NCBI GenBank assembly: GCA_021780285.1
Contig: JAJXZA010000399.1
Location: forward strand, 1-5,123
From: Planctomycetota bacterium
GTDB taxonomy: Bacteria > Planctomycetota > Phycisphaerae > WQYP01
Direction of reading: 5' to 3'
Length of the DNA stretch: 5,123 nucleotides
The position numbers and the translations under genes are program-made. The notes under the pieces are model-generated. The model saw nothing but the letters and a program-made list of their open reading frames with translations. It was not told the origin of the DNA and made no database searches. Of the stretch, positions 1 to 5,123 are shown piece by piece. How positions within the stretch are numbered: the stretch's first letter is position 1; each line of letters opens with the position of its first letter.

Positions 1-6
1 ATTGTT

Positions 7-23
7 GTGAAAACGTACTTCAC
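7..23. promoter_or_regulatory. Operator-like inverted repeat at window edge
   Basis: GTGAA and TTCAC flank a 7-base centre that contains ACGT. The 17-base dyad resembles the AT-rich, CG-centred operators bound by LacI-family repressors, although the halves are one base out of register around the CG. It lies about 130 bases upstream of the SDR start, so it could regulate that gene or belong to something left of the window. The resemblance is visual only and no regulator gene is present here. Confidence 0.2.
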
Positions 24-60
24 GCCCCTGTCTTATGTGCAGCCGCTGTTAGCTTGATTG

Positions 61-88
61 TTGTTGGCAAGGCTTATAGGCTTATGCT
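61..88 (+). promoter_or_regulatory. Weak candidate sigma70-type promoter for the SDR gene
   Basis: TTGTTG (61-66) and TATGCT (83-88) are separated by 16 bases, a weak match to a -35/-10 pair. It would give a leader of roughly 60 bases before the ATG at 153. The spacer and -10 region contain a perfect tandem octamer, AGGCTTAT at 70-77 and again at 78-85. Several other TTG-rich hexamers nearby could serve as -35, so the exact placement is uncertain. Confidence 0.25.
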
Positions 89-138
89 TTGCCGCCGCGT
101 GGCTGTGTGGGCCAAAGCGAGCGGTGCGATGTTTTTTC

Positions 139-145
139 AAGGAAA
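139..145 (+). promoter_or_regulatory. Ribosome binding site that decides the SDR start
   Basis: The purine run AAGGAAA ends 7 bases before the ATG at 153. This selects that ATG over the upstream in-frame starts at 54 and 128. The peptide encoded between 54 and 152 does not resemble an SDR N-terminus, whereas translation from 153 places the cofactor motif at residue 11, as is usual. Confidence 0.7.
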
Positions 146-152
146 GTGTGCA

Positions 153-920
153 ATGCGTTTACAGAATAAAGTAGCGGTTATTACCGGGGCAGCCACCGGC
201 ATAGGATCGGGTATTGCCAAGCGGTTTGCGGCCGAAGGGGCCGCGGTTGTTGTGGATTATGTGGGTAAGCCGGGCACGGCTGATCCTGTTGTCAACGCCA
301 TTAAGGCGGCTGGCGGCAGGGCGCTGGCGGTAGCAGCGGATGTTTCAGACCCGGCGCAGGTGGCCGACCTTGTGGCCGCCACGGTCAAAACCTTCGGCTC
401 TCTGGACATTCTGGTGAACAATGCCGGCATTGAGTACAAGATACCATTCACCGAGTTCCCGCTGGATAAGTTTCAGAAAATCATGGCTGTCAACCTGCAG
501 GGACCATTCTTGTGCGCTCAGGCCGCAGCAAAACAGATGATTCTTCAGGGGCGGGGCGGGCGCATCATCAATATCAGTTCGATTCATGAAGATTTGCCCA
601 TGCCCACCAATGCACCCTACTGTGCCAGCAAGGGAGCTATTCGGATGCTTACGCGAACCATCAGCATCGAGCTGGCGCCGCATAACATTACCGTCAACAA
701 CATCGGGCCGGGGGCTATTTTCACCCCGATTGACGCCGATGTTGAGGCCAACAAGCAAATTGAAGATGCTCTCATGGCCGAAATTCCTCTGCATCGCTGG
801 GGCAAGCCCGAAGAGGTTGCCGGGCTGGCGGTTTACCTGGCTTCGGATGAAGCGGGTTACGTCACCGGCTCAACTTATTTTATTGATGGAGGCATGTTGC
901 GGCAGGCCGGCAGCCTTTAA
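153..920 (+). CDS. SDR-family oxidoreductase, glucose 1-dehydrogenase-like
   Basis: This is a 255-residue classical short-chain dehydrogenase/reductase, full length for the family and probably a soluble cytoplasmic tetramer. The Rossmann cofactor motif TGAATGIG is at residues 11-18 and the structural NNAG at 89-92. The catalytic tetrad is complete: Asn114, Ser143, Tyr156 and Lys160 (Y-x-x-x-K). Asp35 at the end of the second beta strand suggests a preference for NAD(H) over NADP(H). The C-terminus ends in the usual YVTGS..FIDGG segment. The stretch INISSIHED (139-147) followed by PMP..APYCASKG is what I remember from proteins annotated as glucose 1-dehydrogenase, which oxidise beta-D-glucose to gluconolactone. 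SDR substrate names are unreliable, however, and another sugar or polyol, or a 3-oxoacyl substrate, is possible. The GH57 gene follows 60 bases downstream on the same strand, which fits a carbohydrate role. The family assignment is firm and the substrate is inferred. Confidence 0.9.
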   Translation: MRLQNKVAVITGAATGIGSGIAKRFAAEGAAVVVDYVGKPGTADPVVNAIKAAGGRALAVAADVSDPAQVADLVAATVKTFGSLDILVNNAGIEYKIPFTEFPLDKFQKIMAVNLQGPFLCAQAAAKQMILQGRGGRIINISSIHEDLPMPTNAPYCASKGAIRMLTRTISIELAPHNITVNNIGPGAIFTPIDADVEANKQIEDALMAEIPLHRWGKPEEVAGLAVYLASDEAGYVTGSTYFIDGGMLRQAGSL

Positions 921-941
921 GGCCCGTCATGTCCGAAGAAG

Positions 942-961
942 GGCGTTTAGTTCCAGACGCC
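942..961. repeat. Small inverted repeat between the SDR and GH57 genes
   Basis: GGCGT (942-946) and ACGCC (957-961) can form a 5-base-pair stem, extendable by a G-U pair. No T-run follows, so it is not a convincing terminator. The dyad reads GGCGTTTA-N3-CCAG-A-CGCC and closely resembles the sequence at 4774-4791 upstream of the transporter gene. It sits 20 bases before the GH57 start codon, where a bound protein or RNA structure could affect expression. Confidence 0.3.
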
Positions 962-967
962 GCCAGT

Positions 968-972
968 GGGAG
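968..972 (+). promoter_or_regulatory. Weak ribosome binding site for the GH57 gene
   Basis: GGGAG lies 8 bases before the ATG at 981 and is the only Shine-Dalgarno-like sequence near the start. It supports ATG 981 over the in-frame GTG at 966, which overlaps this motif and has no comparable purine run of its own. Confidence 0.45.
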
Positions 973-980
973 CCGATGTC

Positions 981-2150
981 ATGGGGGCCATCAGTCTTTA
1001 TTTTCAGGTGCATCAGCCGTATCGCCTGAATCGCTATAGTGTTTTTCAGGCGGATGCCGATTATTTTGATCGGCTGGGTAATCGCTTTGCAATGGAGCAG
1101 GCGGCCCGCAATTGCTATGTGCCGGCAAACCGGGTGCTGCTTGATGTCTGCCGCCGCTTGGGCCGGGACGTAAAAATCAATTTCAGCATCACCGGTACGG
1201 CCCTGGAGCAAATGGAGGCTTTTGCGCCCGATGCACTTGAATCTTTTCAGTCGCTGGCGCAGACCGGTTCAGTTGAGTTTTTAAGCGAGACTGCCTTTCA
1301 CAGCCTGGCGGCGCTTTACTCGCCTGCCGAGTTTGCACGCCAGGTGCGACAGCACGCAGCCGCCATCAAGCGATTGTTTGGCCAGCAGCCGCGGGTGTTT
1401 CGCAACAGCAATCTGGTGTACAACAACGACATCGGCCATCTTGCCAGCGACATGGGCTTTATGGCCGTGCTTACCGAAGGGTGGGAAGGCGTGCTTGGCT
1501 CGCGCAAGAGTTCCGATCTTTACCAGGTGGCCCGCAGCAAAACCGTTCTCCTGCTGAGGCACTATAGGTTAAGCGAGGATATCTCCCAGCGGTTTGGTAC
1601 ACAGTCTTGGAGCCAATGGCCGCTCACCGCCGAAAAATATGCCGCCTGGCTTAACGGCATGAATGGGCAGGGAGCAGGCTGTATTGTCGGCATGGATTAC
1701 GAAACCTTCGGCGAACGCTGGCGGGCTGACACAGGCATTCTGGAGTTTTTACGCGCTCTGCCGGAAAAGATATTGGCGCTGGGCGATCGCTTCAGTACGT
1801 TAAGCGATCTGGCCGCCGCACCGCCGGCCGGAGAGTTGTCTATCCCACAGTACGTATCGTGGACGGATCAGTCGCGCGACCTTACCCCCTGGCTGGGCAA
1901 TGCCATGCAGGCAGACGCCATGCAGGAGCTTTATCGTTTGGAGTCGGCCGTGCTTGCAGCCCACGATAAGCAGGCCCTGACCGATTGGCAGCGCCTTACC
2001 TCGACCGACCACTTTTTATACATGAATACGCATTATTTTAAACGAGCCGATCTCGGCTGCTTTAGTCCGTATGAATCTCCTTATGACGCGTATATTAATT
2101 ACATGGGTATTCTCGATAATTTAGCCTCGCGGCTGGGCCATCCGCGGTGA
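981..2150 (+). CDS. GH57 alpha-amylase-like protein, predicted nucleophile missing
   Basis: This 389-residue cytoplasmic protein has no signal peptide and the usual length for the compact alpha-amylase-like group of glycoside hydrolase family 57. It begins with the hallmark HQPYR (residues 11-15). Next come GSVEFLSETAFHSLA (96-110), FRNSNLVYNNDIG (140-152), WSQWPLT (210-216), GMDYETFGERW (237-247) and a C-terminal TSDHF-like block with SPYESPYDAYINYM (341-380). GH57 enzymes use a Glu nucleophile and an Asp acid/base in a (beta/alpha)7 barrel and retain configuration on alpha-glucans. Asp239 matches the Asp. The Glu position, which I remember as N-T-E-L, reads N-S-N-L here, giving Asn144 (codon AAT, 1410-1412). 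The following TEGWEGVLGSRKSSD also departs from the remembered TEGADHILGWRSPN, and GERW replaces GEHQ. The protein is therefore either a non-hydrolytic homologue or has an altered mechanism. It lies 60 bases after the SDR and may share its transcript. Family membership is firm; activity is doubtful. Confidence 0.88.
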   Translation: MGAISLYFQVHQPYRLNRYSVFQADADYFDRLGNRFAMEQAARNCYVPANRVLLDVCRRLGRDVKINFSITGTALEQMEAFAPDALESFQSLAQTGSVEFLSETAFHSLAALYSPAEFARQVRQHAAAIKRLFGQQPRVFRNSNLVYNNDIGHLASDMGFMAVLTEGWEGVLGSRKSSDLYQVARSKTVLLLRHYRLSEDISQRFGTQSWSQWPLTAEKYAAWLNGMNGQGAGCIVGMDYETFGERWRADTGILEFLRALPEKILALGDRFSTLSDLAAAPPAGELSIPQYVSWTDQSRDLTPWLGNAMQADAMQELYRLESAVLAAHDKQALTDWQRLTSTDHFLYMNTHYFKRADLGCFSPYESPYDAYINYMGILDNLASRLGHPR

Positions 2151-2172
2151 GTGTGGAAGCTGTACGAACAAC

Positions 2173-2184
2173 GTGCGATCGCAC
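2173..2184. repeat. Perfect 12-base palindrome in the GH57-pyrD gap
   Basis: GTGCGATCGCAC is a perfect palindrome with no loop, so it suits protein binding better than a terminator hairpin. It contains the octamer GCGATCGC, which occurs once more in the window at 1783-1790 inside the GH57 gene. A second, shorter palindrome, GGTTAACC, follows at 2189-2196. The rest of this 142-base gap (2151-2292) is GC-rich; I found no clear terminator for the GH57 gene or promoter for pyrD. Confidence 0.4.
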
Positions 2185-2292
2185 AAAGGGTTAACCAATG
2201 CCCGCCGCACGCCCGGCCCAACTCGCTGCTGCTTAACGCGGCCGACGCCTGTACGCTTTACACTTGAGCTTTCCGATGGCACACTGGCGGGC

Positions 2293-3279
2293 ATGAATAC
2301 GTCAATCACTACGCACCTAGCTTCGCATGCTTCCGCGGTAGAACCTGATTTGTCCATTCAGGTGGGCAAAATGCATTTTAAAAATCCGGTTCTTACCGCA
2401 TCGGGCACCTGCGGCTATGCCGACGAATATGCTCATTATGTGGACATGACCCAACTCGGTGGCTTTGCCACCAAGTCCATCAGTAAATTGCCGCGCAAAG
2501 GCAACGAAAGTTATCGTGTCGTGGAAACCCGCGCTGGAATGCTTAACGCCATTGGGCTGGCCAATATCGGCCTGGAACGCTTTTTAACGGAAAAAGCCCC
2601 CATACTTAAACGCATGGCCGAAGGCGGCACGCAAATCATAGTAAATGTCCCCGGCTGGTGTGTGGACGATTACGCCGACGTTGCCCAGCGGCTCGATGCC
2701 GAAGCGCCCATGGTGGCTGGCATCGAATTAAACGTAAGCTGCCCGAACGTTAAAAATGGCCTCTCGTTCGGCACCGACCCCGTTCGCCTTGCCGAGCTGG
2801 TGGCGGCGGTGCGAAAGCGTGTTTCGCGAGCTGCCCTGATTGTTAAACTCTCACCCAATGTTGCCGACATTACCCTCACGGCCCGGGCCGCTATTGAAGC
2901 CGGGGCAGAGTGCCTTTCGCTGGTGAACACATTTACCGCCATGGTGGTGGATGTTGAAAAACAAGTGCCGATGCTGGCCAACCAGACCGGTGGCCTTAGC
3001 GGGCCGGCGATCAAGCCCATTGCGGTGTTTATGACGCACCGGGTGTACAGCCAGGTGGCCAAAGCGCATAACATCCCGCTTATAGGCATGGGAGGCATTC
3101 AAAACTGGCAGGATGCGATGGAGTTTATACTCGCCGGAGCCTCGGCCGTTGCGGTGGGCACCGCGCTATTCATAGACCCGGCCATACCGGTGCACATTTG
3201 CCGGGGTATAAAAGCATATATGCAGCGCAAGGGCATAGGCTCACTTAACAATTTGGTGGGCGGTCTTAAAGCGCAGTGA
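2293..3279 (+). CDS. pyrD: Dihydroorotate dehydrogenase, class 1B catalytic subunit
   Basis: This protein oxidises dihydroorotate to orotate with FMN, the fourth step of de novo UMP synthesis, in the cytoplasm. It has 328 residues, slightly longer than the usual 300-315 because about 18 residues precede the conserved LSIQVGKMHFKNPV. Class 1 features in order: SGTCGYADEY (37-46), Lys61 near FMN, GMLNAIGLANIG (82-93), the active-site segment GIELNVSCPNVKNG (143-156) with catalytic base Cys150, VKLSPNV, the FMN-binding GGLSGPAIKP, IGMGGI and AVAVGTALF. A catalytic Cys (not Ser) plus the CPNVK signature points to class 1B. That class normally works with the FAD and iron-sulfur subunit PyrK to use NAD+, and PyrK is not in this window. 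The ATG at 2293 is the best start although its ribosome binding site is poor. The frame stays open back to a GTG at 2173, but that peptide looks non-coding. Function is firm; the exact start is less so. Confidence 0.95.
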   Translation: MNTSITTHLASHASAVEPDLSIQVGKMHFKNPVLTASGTCGYADEYAHYVDMTQLGGFATKSISKLPRKGNESYRVVETRAGMLNAIGLANIGLERFLTEKAPILKRMAEGGTQIIVNVPGWCVDDYADVAQRLDAEAPMVAGIELNVSCPNVKNGLSFGTDPVRLAELVAAVRKRVSRAALIVKLSPNVADITLTARAAIEAGAECLSLVNTFTAMVVDVEKQVPMLANQTGGLSGPAIKPIAVFMTHRVYSQVAKAHNIPLIGMGGIQNWQDAMEFILAGASAVAVGTALFIDPAIPVHICRGIKAYMQRKGIGSLNNLVGGLKAQ

Positions 3280-3284
3280 GCCAA

Positions 3285-3301
3285 ATACGAGTTCTTCGTA
3301 T
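3285..3301. terminator. Weak hairpin between convergent pyrD and transporter genes
   Basis: ATACGA (3285-3290) and TCGTAT (3296-3301) form a 6-base-pair AT-rich stem with a 5-base loop, starting 6 bases after the pyrD stop codon. No T-run follows on either strand, so it is at best a weak or factor-assisted terminator. The rest of the 90-base gap holds only short CG-rich repeats around GGCGCC and CGCG near 3340-3357. I saw nothing better for ending either transcript. Confidence 0.2.
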
Positions 3302-3369
3302 GCGTGCATTGAACCGGCAATTGAACCACAGGTCATTGGCGCCGCGCATCGGCACGCGATACCCGCAGG

Positions 3370-4740
3370 TTAATGCGATGCCATGGTCGTGCTGTTGCCG
3401 ATATCTTCAGGCTCCATATCGTTGCGGAAGAAGCCCTGCCACATAAACCCGTATAGCATGATCACTACAAAACATCCCAGCGGCATCAAAAAGCCGACGC
3501 GCATAGACCATTTGTCGGCCATCCACCCCATGAGCATGGGCATAACAGCGCCGCCCACAATAGACATAACAATCCAGGAGGCTGCGAGTTTGGTTTTTTC
3601 ACCGAGTCCGCGAATGCCCAAGGCGAAGATGGTTGGATACATGATTGACATAAAAAAGTAGCTCAGCATCAGGGCAATGATTGAAATCCAGCCAAGGTTC
3701 AAGCATACCAATGCCATCATAAGGGTATTAATTAACCCGTAAACGCCCAAGGTTATATGAGCCTTGGCAAAGCGTAAGATCGCACTGCCTGAAAATCGCC
3801 CGGCCAAAAAACATCCAAACGCCACCGAGAGTCCTATGCCCGCGCCGTACTCGGTAATGTGCCATTGGCCGGCATGAAGAAACTTCATGGTCTTTGGTAA
3901 ATGGTCGGCCATCCATGCGGGCAGCGCCGGCGAATAATCCGGATCCTTCACATAGTTAATAAAGAAGCTGAAAATGCCGGTCTGGCCAGCTACATAAAAA
4001 AACTGGGCTACCACGGCCAGTACGAAATGCTTTTCTTTAAGCAATGGGCGGCTGTGTTGAGTGGGTTTGGTTGCGGCCTGTTCTTCCTGCGGGGCGTGAA
4101 TGTCAGGCACCGGAGAAACAATAAACGCCACAATAAGCAACGCCACCAAGCCGGCCAGAATAAGATAGGGCACATACAGGGAGGCGTTGCTGGTGTCGGC
4201 TTTAGCGGTTTTTGAAAGAATGAAATAACTGATCACAATAGGGCCGAGCATCCAGCCGATGGCGTTGCAGCTTTGTGCCAGGTTGATACGGGCCACAGCC
4301 GCATCTATGGGGCCGAGTACGGTAGTGTAGGGGTTGGCGACCGTTTCCAAAAAGGTCATGCCGGCGCCGACCACAAAGAGAGCCGTTAAAAACGACAAAA
4401 AGATGAGGCCTTCAGAGGCGTGGACGCGGACGGCGGGCACAAACATGATCGAGCCGGCCAGCGCCAACAGCAATCCAGTCAGGATGCCGCCGCGGTAGCC
4501 CAGCTTGCGTGCCACCCATCCGGCGGGCAGGGCCAGCAGGAAGTAAGCGCCATACCAAGAGAATTGGACAAAGGCGGATTGGGCCTTGGTTACATGCAGC
4601 GAGTCTTGAAAGTGCTTATTGAGCACATCTATCATGCCGCTGAACAGCCCCCACAGCAGGAACAGGCTGGTAACCAGTGTGAAGGTAAACCAGCGGTTGA
4701 TGCCGTCAGGGGTGCGAAACATGCCGGACAATTTACTCAT
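3370..4740 (-). CDS. fucP: FHS-family sugar:H+ symporter, FucP-type
   Basis: This 456-residue integral membrane protein belongs to the fucose-galactose-glucose:H+ symporter branch of the major facilitator superfamily. About twelve membrane helices are visible, near residues 18-38, 57-77, 84-103, 112-133, 155-175, 188-208, 239-262, 299-317, 329-347, 351-372, 386-405 and 415-434. The longest loop (209-237) joins the two six-helix halves. Family marks are LLWGLFSGMIDVLNKHF in helix 1, FLETVANPY.TVLGP after helix 4, NLAQSCNAIG, AQFFYVAGQTGIFSFFINY in helix 7 and SIMYPTIFALGIRGLG in helices 10-11. Asp38 and Glu132 correspond to the pair used for proton coupling and substrate recognition in E. coli FucP (Asp46, Glu135). 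As I remember it, the GluP branch has Gln at the Glu position, so FucP-type is the better fit. L-fucose is the likely substrate, but other hexoses are possible, and no fucose catabolic genes are present. The gene has its own leader with an inverted repeat. Family is firm; substrate is inferred. Confidence 0.85.
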   Translation of the reverse strand: MSKLSGMFRTPDGINRWFTFTLVTSLFLLWGLFSGMIDVLNKHFQDSLHVTKAQSAFVQFSWYGAYFLLALPAGWVARKLGYRGGILTGLLLALAGSIMFVPAVRVHASEGLIFLSFLTALFVVGAGMTFLETVANPYTTVLGPIDAAVARINLAQSCNAIGWMLGPIVISYFILSKTAKADTSNASLYVPYLILAGLVALLIVAFIVSPVPDIHAPQEEQAATKPTQHSRPLLKEKHFVLAVVAQFFYVAGQTGIFSFFINYVKDPDYSPALPAWMADHLPKTMKFLHAGQWHITEYGAGIGLSVAFGCFLAGRFSGSAILRFAKAHITLGVYGLINTLMMALVCLNLGWISIIALMLSYFFMSIMYPTIFALGIRGLGEKTKLAASWIVMSIVGGAVMPMLMGWMADKWSMRVGFLMPLGCFVVIMLYGFMWQGFFRNDMEPEDIGNSTTMASH

Positions 4741-4745
4741 GGCGG

Positions 4746-4752
4746 CTCCTTA
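4746..4752 (-). promoter_or_regulatory. Strong ribosome binding site of the transporter gene
   Basis: Read on the minus strand, TAAGGAG ends 5 bases before the ATG whose first base is 4740. It is the best Shine-Dalgarno sequence in the window and fixes the start at the first Met rather than Met7. Confidence 0.8.
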
Positions 4753-4769
4753 TTTGCCCCTATAAAACT

Positions 4770-4795
4770 AAGTGGCGTTTACACCAGCGCCACTT
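4770..4795 (-). promoter_or_regulatory. Inverted repeat in the transporter leader: operator or attenuator
   Basis: AAGTGGCG (4770-4777) and CGCCACTT (4788-4795) are perfect 8-base arms separated by 10 bases. One more U-A and one G-U pair can close the loop down to 6 bases. On the minus strand the hairpin is followed at once by AGTTTTATA and then, 17 bases on, by the ribosome binding site. A stem plus a short T-run just before a start codon could act as an attenuator. Equally, the 26-base dyad could be a repressor site; its centre contains TGTAAACG, like a half-site for LacI-type regulators. The sequence does not decide between these. Confidence 0.45.
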
Positions 4796-4890
4796 GTTTG
4801 TGTTATTGCCTGGTTGTGATTTCCCAAAGCCCGGTCGGTTGCCTTTGCCAGAGGCATTGACGCTTTCTTAGTTTACCTTAACCGTTTCAG

Positions 4891-4946
4891 GCGGCAAGTC
4901 CCGGGCGAGAGCCTTGAGGACGAGGCTCTACCCCGGTTTTCAGCCG
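4891..4946. repeat. Composite palindrome, possible REP-like element or structured RNA
   Basis: Three nested complementary arms share one centre. The innermost is AGAGCC (4908-4913) with GGCTCT (4924-4929), extendable by U-A and U-G. The middle arm, CCGGG (4901-4905) with CCCGG (4932-4936), follows across a 2x2 internal loop. The outer arm, CGGC (4892-4895) with GCCG (4943-4946), is less regular. TTTT at 4937-4940 follows the middle arm on the plus strand, giving a terminator-like look, but no plus-strand gene lies just upstream. It begins about 150 bases upstream of the transporter start. Interspersed palindromic (REP) elements look like this; there is no second copy in the window. Confidence 0.4.
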
Positions 4947-4998
4947 AAGTAGAGGCCTCAATTATACCTCGCGCGGCCAAGATCTGCACCTTATCGCT

Positions 4999-5004
4999 TA
5001 TAAT
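4999..5004 (+). promoter_or_regulatory. TATAAT -10 box pointing out of the window
   Basis: The consensus TATAAT is present, but no recognisable -35 hexamer lies 16-18 bases upstream and there is no extended TG motif. It would direct transcription rightwards, towards a gene beyond 5123 and divergent from the transporter. Chance occurrence is quite possible. Confidence 0.25.
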
Positions 5005-5123
5005 GCGGGAGCCGGTTGCGTTGTCTTAAACCGCTTGACTGAAGCTGATTTGTGCAGAGGCGGTGAAAGGCGTTACCCGCAGATGTGAGGCATCAGGTCG
5101 TTTTATTACGTTTAAATAAGGGC

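Larger units (their letters stand above)
4741..5123. other. 383-base region without a supportable gene
   Basis: This is the leader of the minus-strand transporter gene plus sequence up to the window edge. It contains the ribosome binding site and inverted repeat described separately, a composite palindrome at 4891-4946 and a TATAAT box at 4999-5004. A split inverted repeat (TCTGCAC at 4983-4989, GTGCAGA at 5052-5058) is also present. No open frame starts here with a ribosome binding site. I found no convincing promoter for the transporter. A TTGGGA/TAACAC pair read on the minus strand around 4803-4830 is a poor match. AAATAAGGG at the right edge could be a ribosome binding site for a plus-strand gene starting just outside. 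Confidence 0.5.

Noticed and set aside
54..152. N-terminal extension of the SDR frame
   Set aside because: The frame is open from 54, but the peptide is not SDR-like. A good ribosome binding site precedes the ATG at 153, which gives a standard N-terminus.
345..794. 149-codon minus-strand frame inside the SDR gene
   Set aside because: It lies wholly antisense to the catalytic core of the SDR, has no ribosome binding site and resembles no known protein.
2257..2285. TTTACA hexamer as a -35 box for pyrD
   Set aside because: The matching -10 position reads CACACT, a poor fit, and it would place the transcript start at or after the ATG at 2293.
4420..4860. 146-codon plus-strand frame opposite the transporter start
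   Set aside because: It is antisense to a strongly supported membrane protein. Its translation is rich in Gln, Gly and His with no recognisable motif, as expected of a shadow frame.
5080..5104. Terminator-like stem (CAGATG, loop, CATCAG) followed by TTTT
   Set aside because: The stem has an A-A mismatch and only five good pairs, four bases separate it from the T-run, and no plus-strand gene lies upstream for it to terminate.
4981..5123. Possible riboswitch in the gene-free right end
   Set aside because: The short stems here (for example GCGG/CCGC near 5060-5080) match no conserved box of the cobalamin, TPP, SAM or glycine classes that I can recognise.

Overview
The window carries four complete protein genes of a bacterium with moderate GC content. 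Three are on the plus strand: a glucose 1-dehydrogenase-like short-chain dehydrogenase, a GH57 alpha-amylase-like protein and a class 1B dihydroorotate dehydrogenase. The fourth, an FHS-family sugar:H+ symporter of the FucP type, is on the minus strand and converges on the others. I see no rRNA, tRNA, CRISPR array, transposase or phage gene. The organism cannot be fixed from the sequence. GH57, class 1B PyrD and a FucP-type carrier together suggest a saccharolytic Gram-negative bacterium, perhaps from the PVC or Acidobacteria side of the tree; this is only an impression.

Layout: 1-152 is a leader with a weak promoter candidate, a tandem octamer and an operator-like inverted repeat. At 153-920 lies the SDR, which starts at an ATG with a good ribosome binding site. 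A 60-base gap with a small hairpin leads to the GH57 gene (981-2150). A 142-base gap containing a perfect 12-base palindrome precedes pyrD (2293-3279). After a 90-base convergent gap comes the transporter (4740 down to 3370). The last 383 bases hold no gene that I can support. They contain the transporter leader with an 8+8 inverted repeat, a larger composite palindrome and a TATAAT box pointing out of the window.

The SDR and GH57 genes are close and codirectional and may be cotranscribed in carbohydrate metabolism. pyrD is a pyrimidine housekeeping gene, and its PyrK partner is not in this window. The transporter would import fucose or a related sugar using the proton gradient.

The most notable observation is in the GH57 protein. 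The position where active relatives carry the catalytic nucleophile Glu (motif N-T-E-L) reads N-S-N-L, while the acid/base Asp motif is kept. The protein may therefore be a non-hydrolytic alpha-amylase-like homologue. Second is a shared dyad motif (GGCGTTTA..CCAG..CGCC) found just upstream of both the GH57 gene and the transporter gene. I saw no clear sign of an entirely new multi-gene system.
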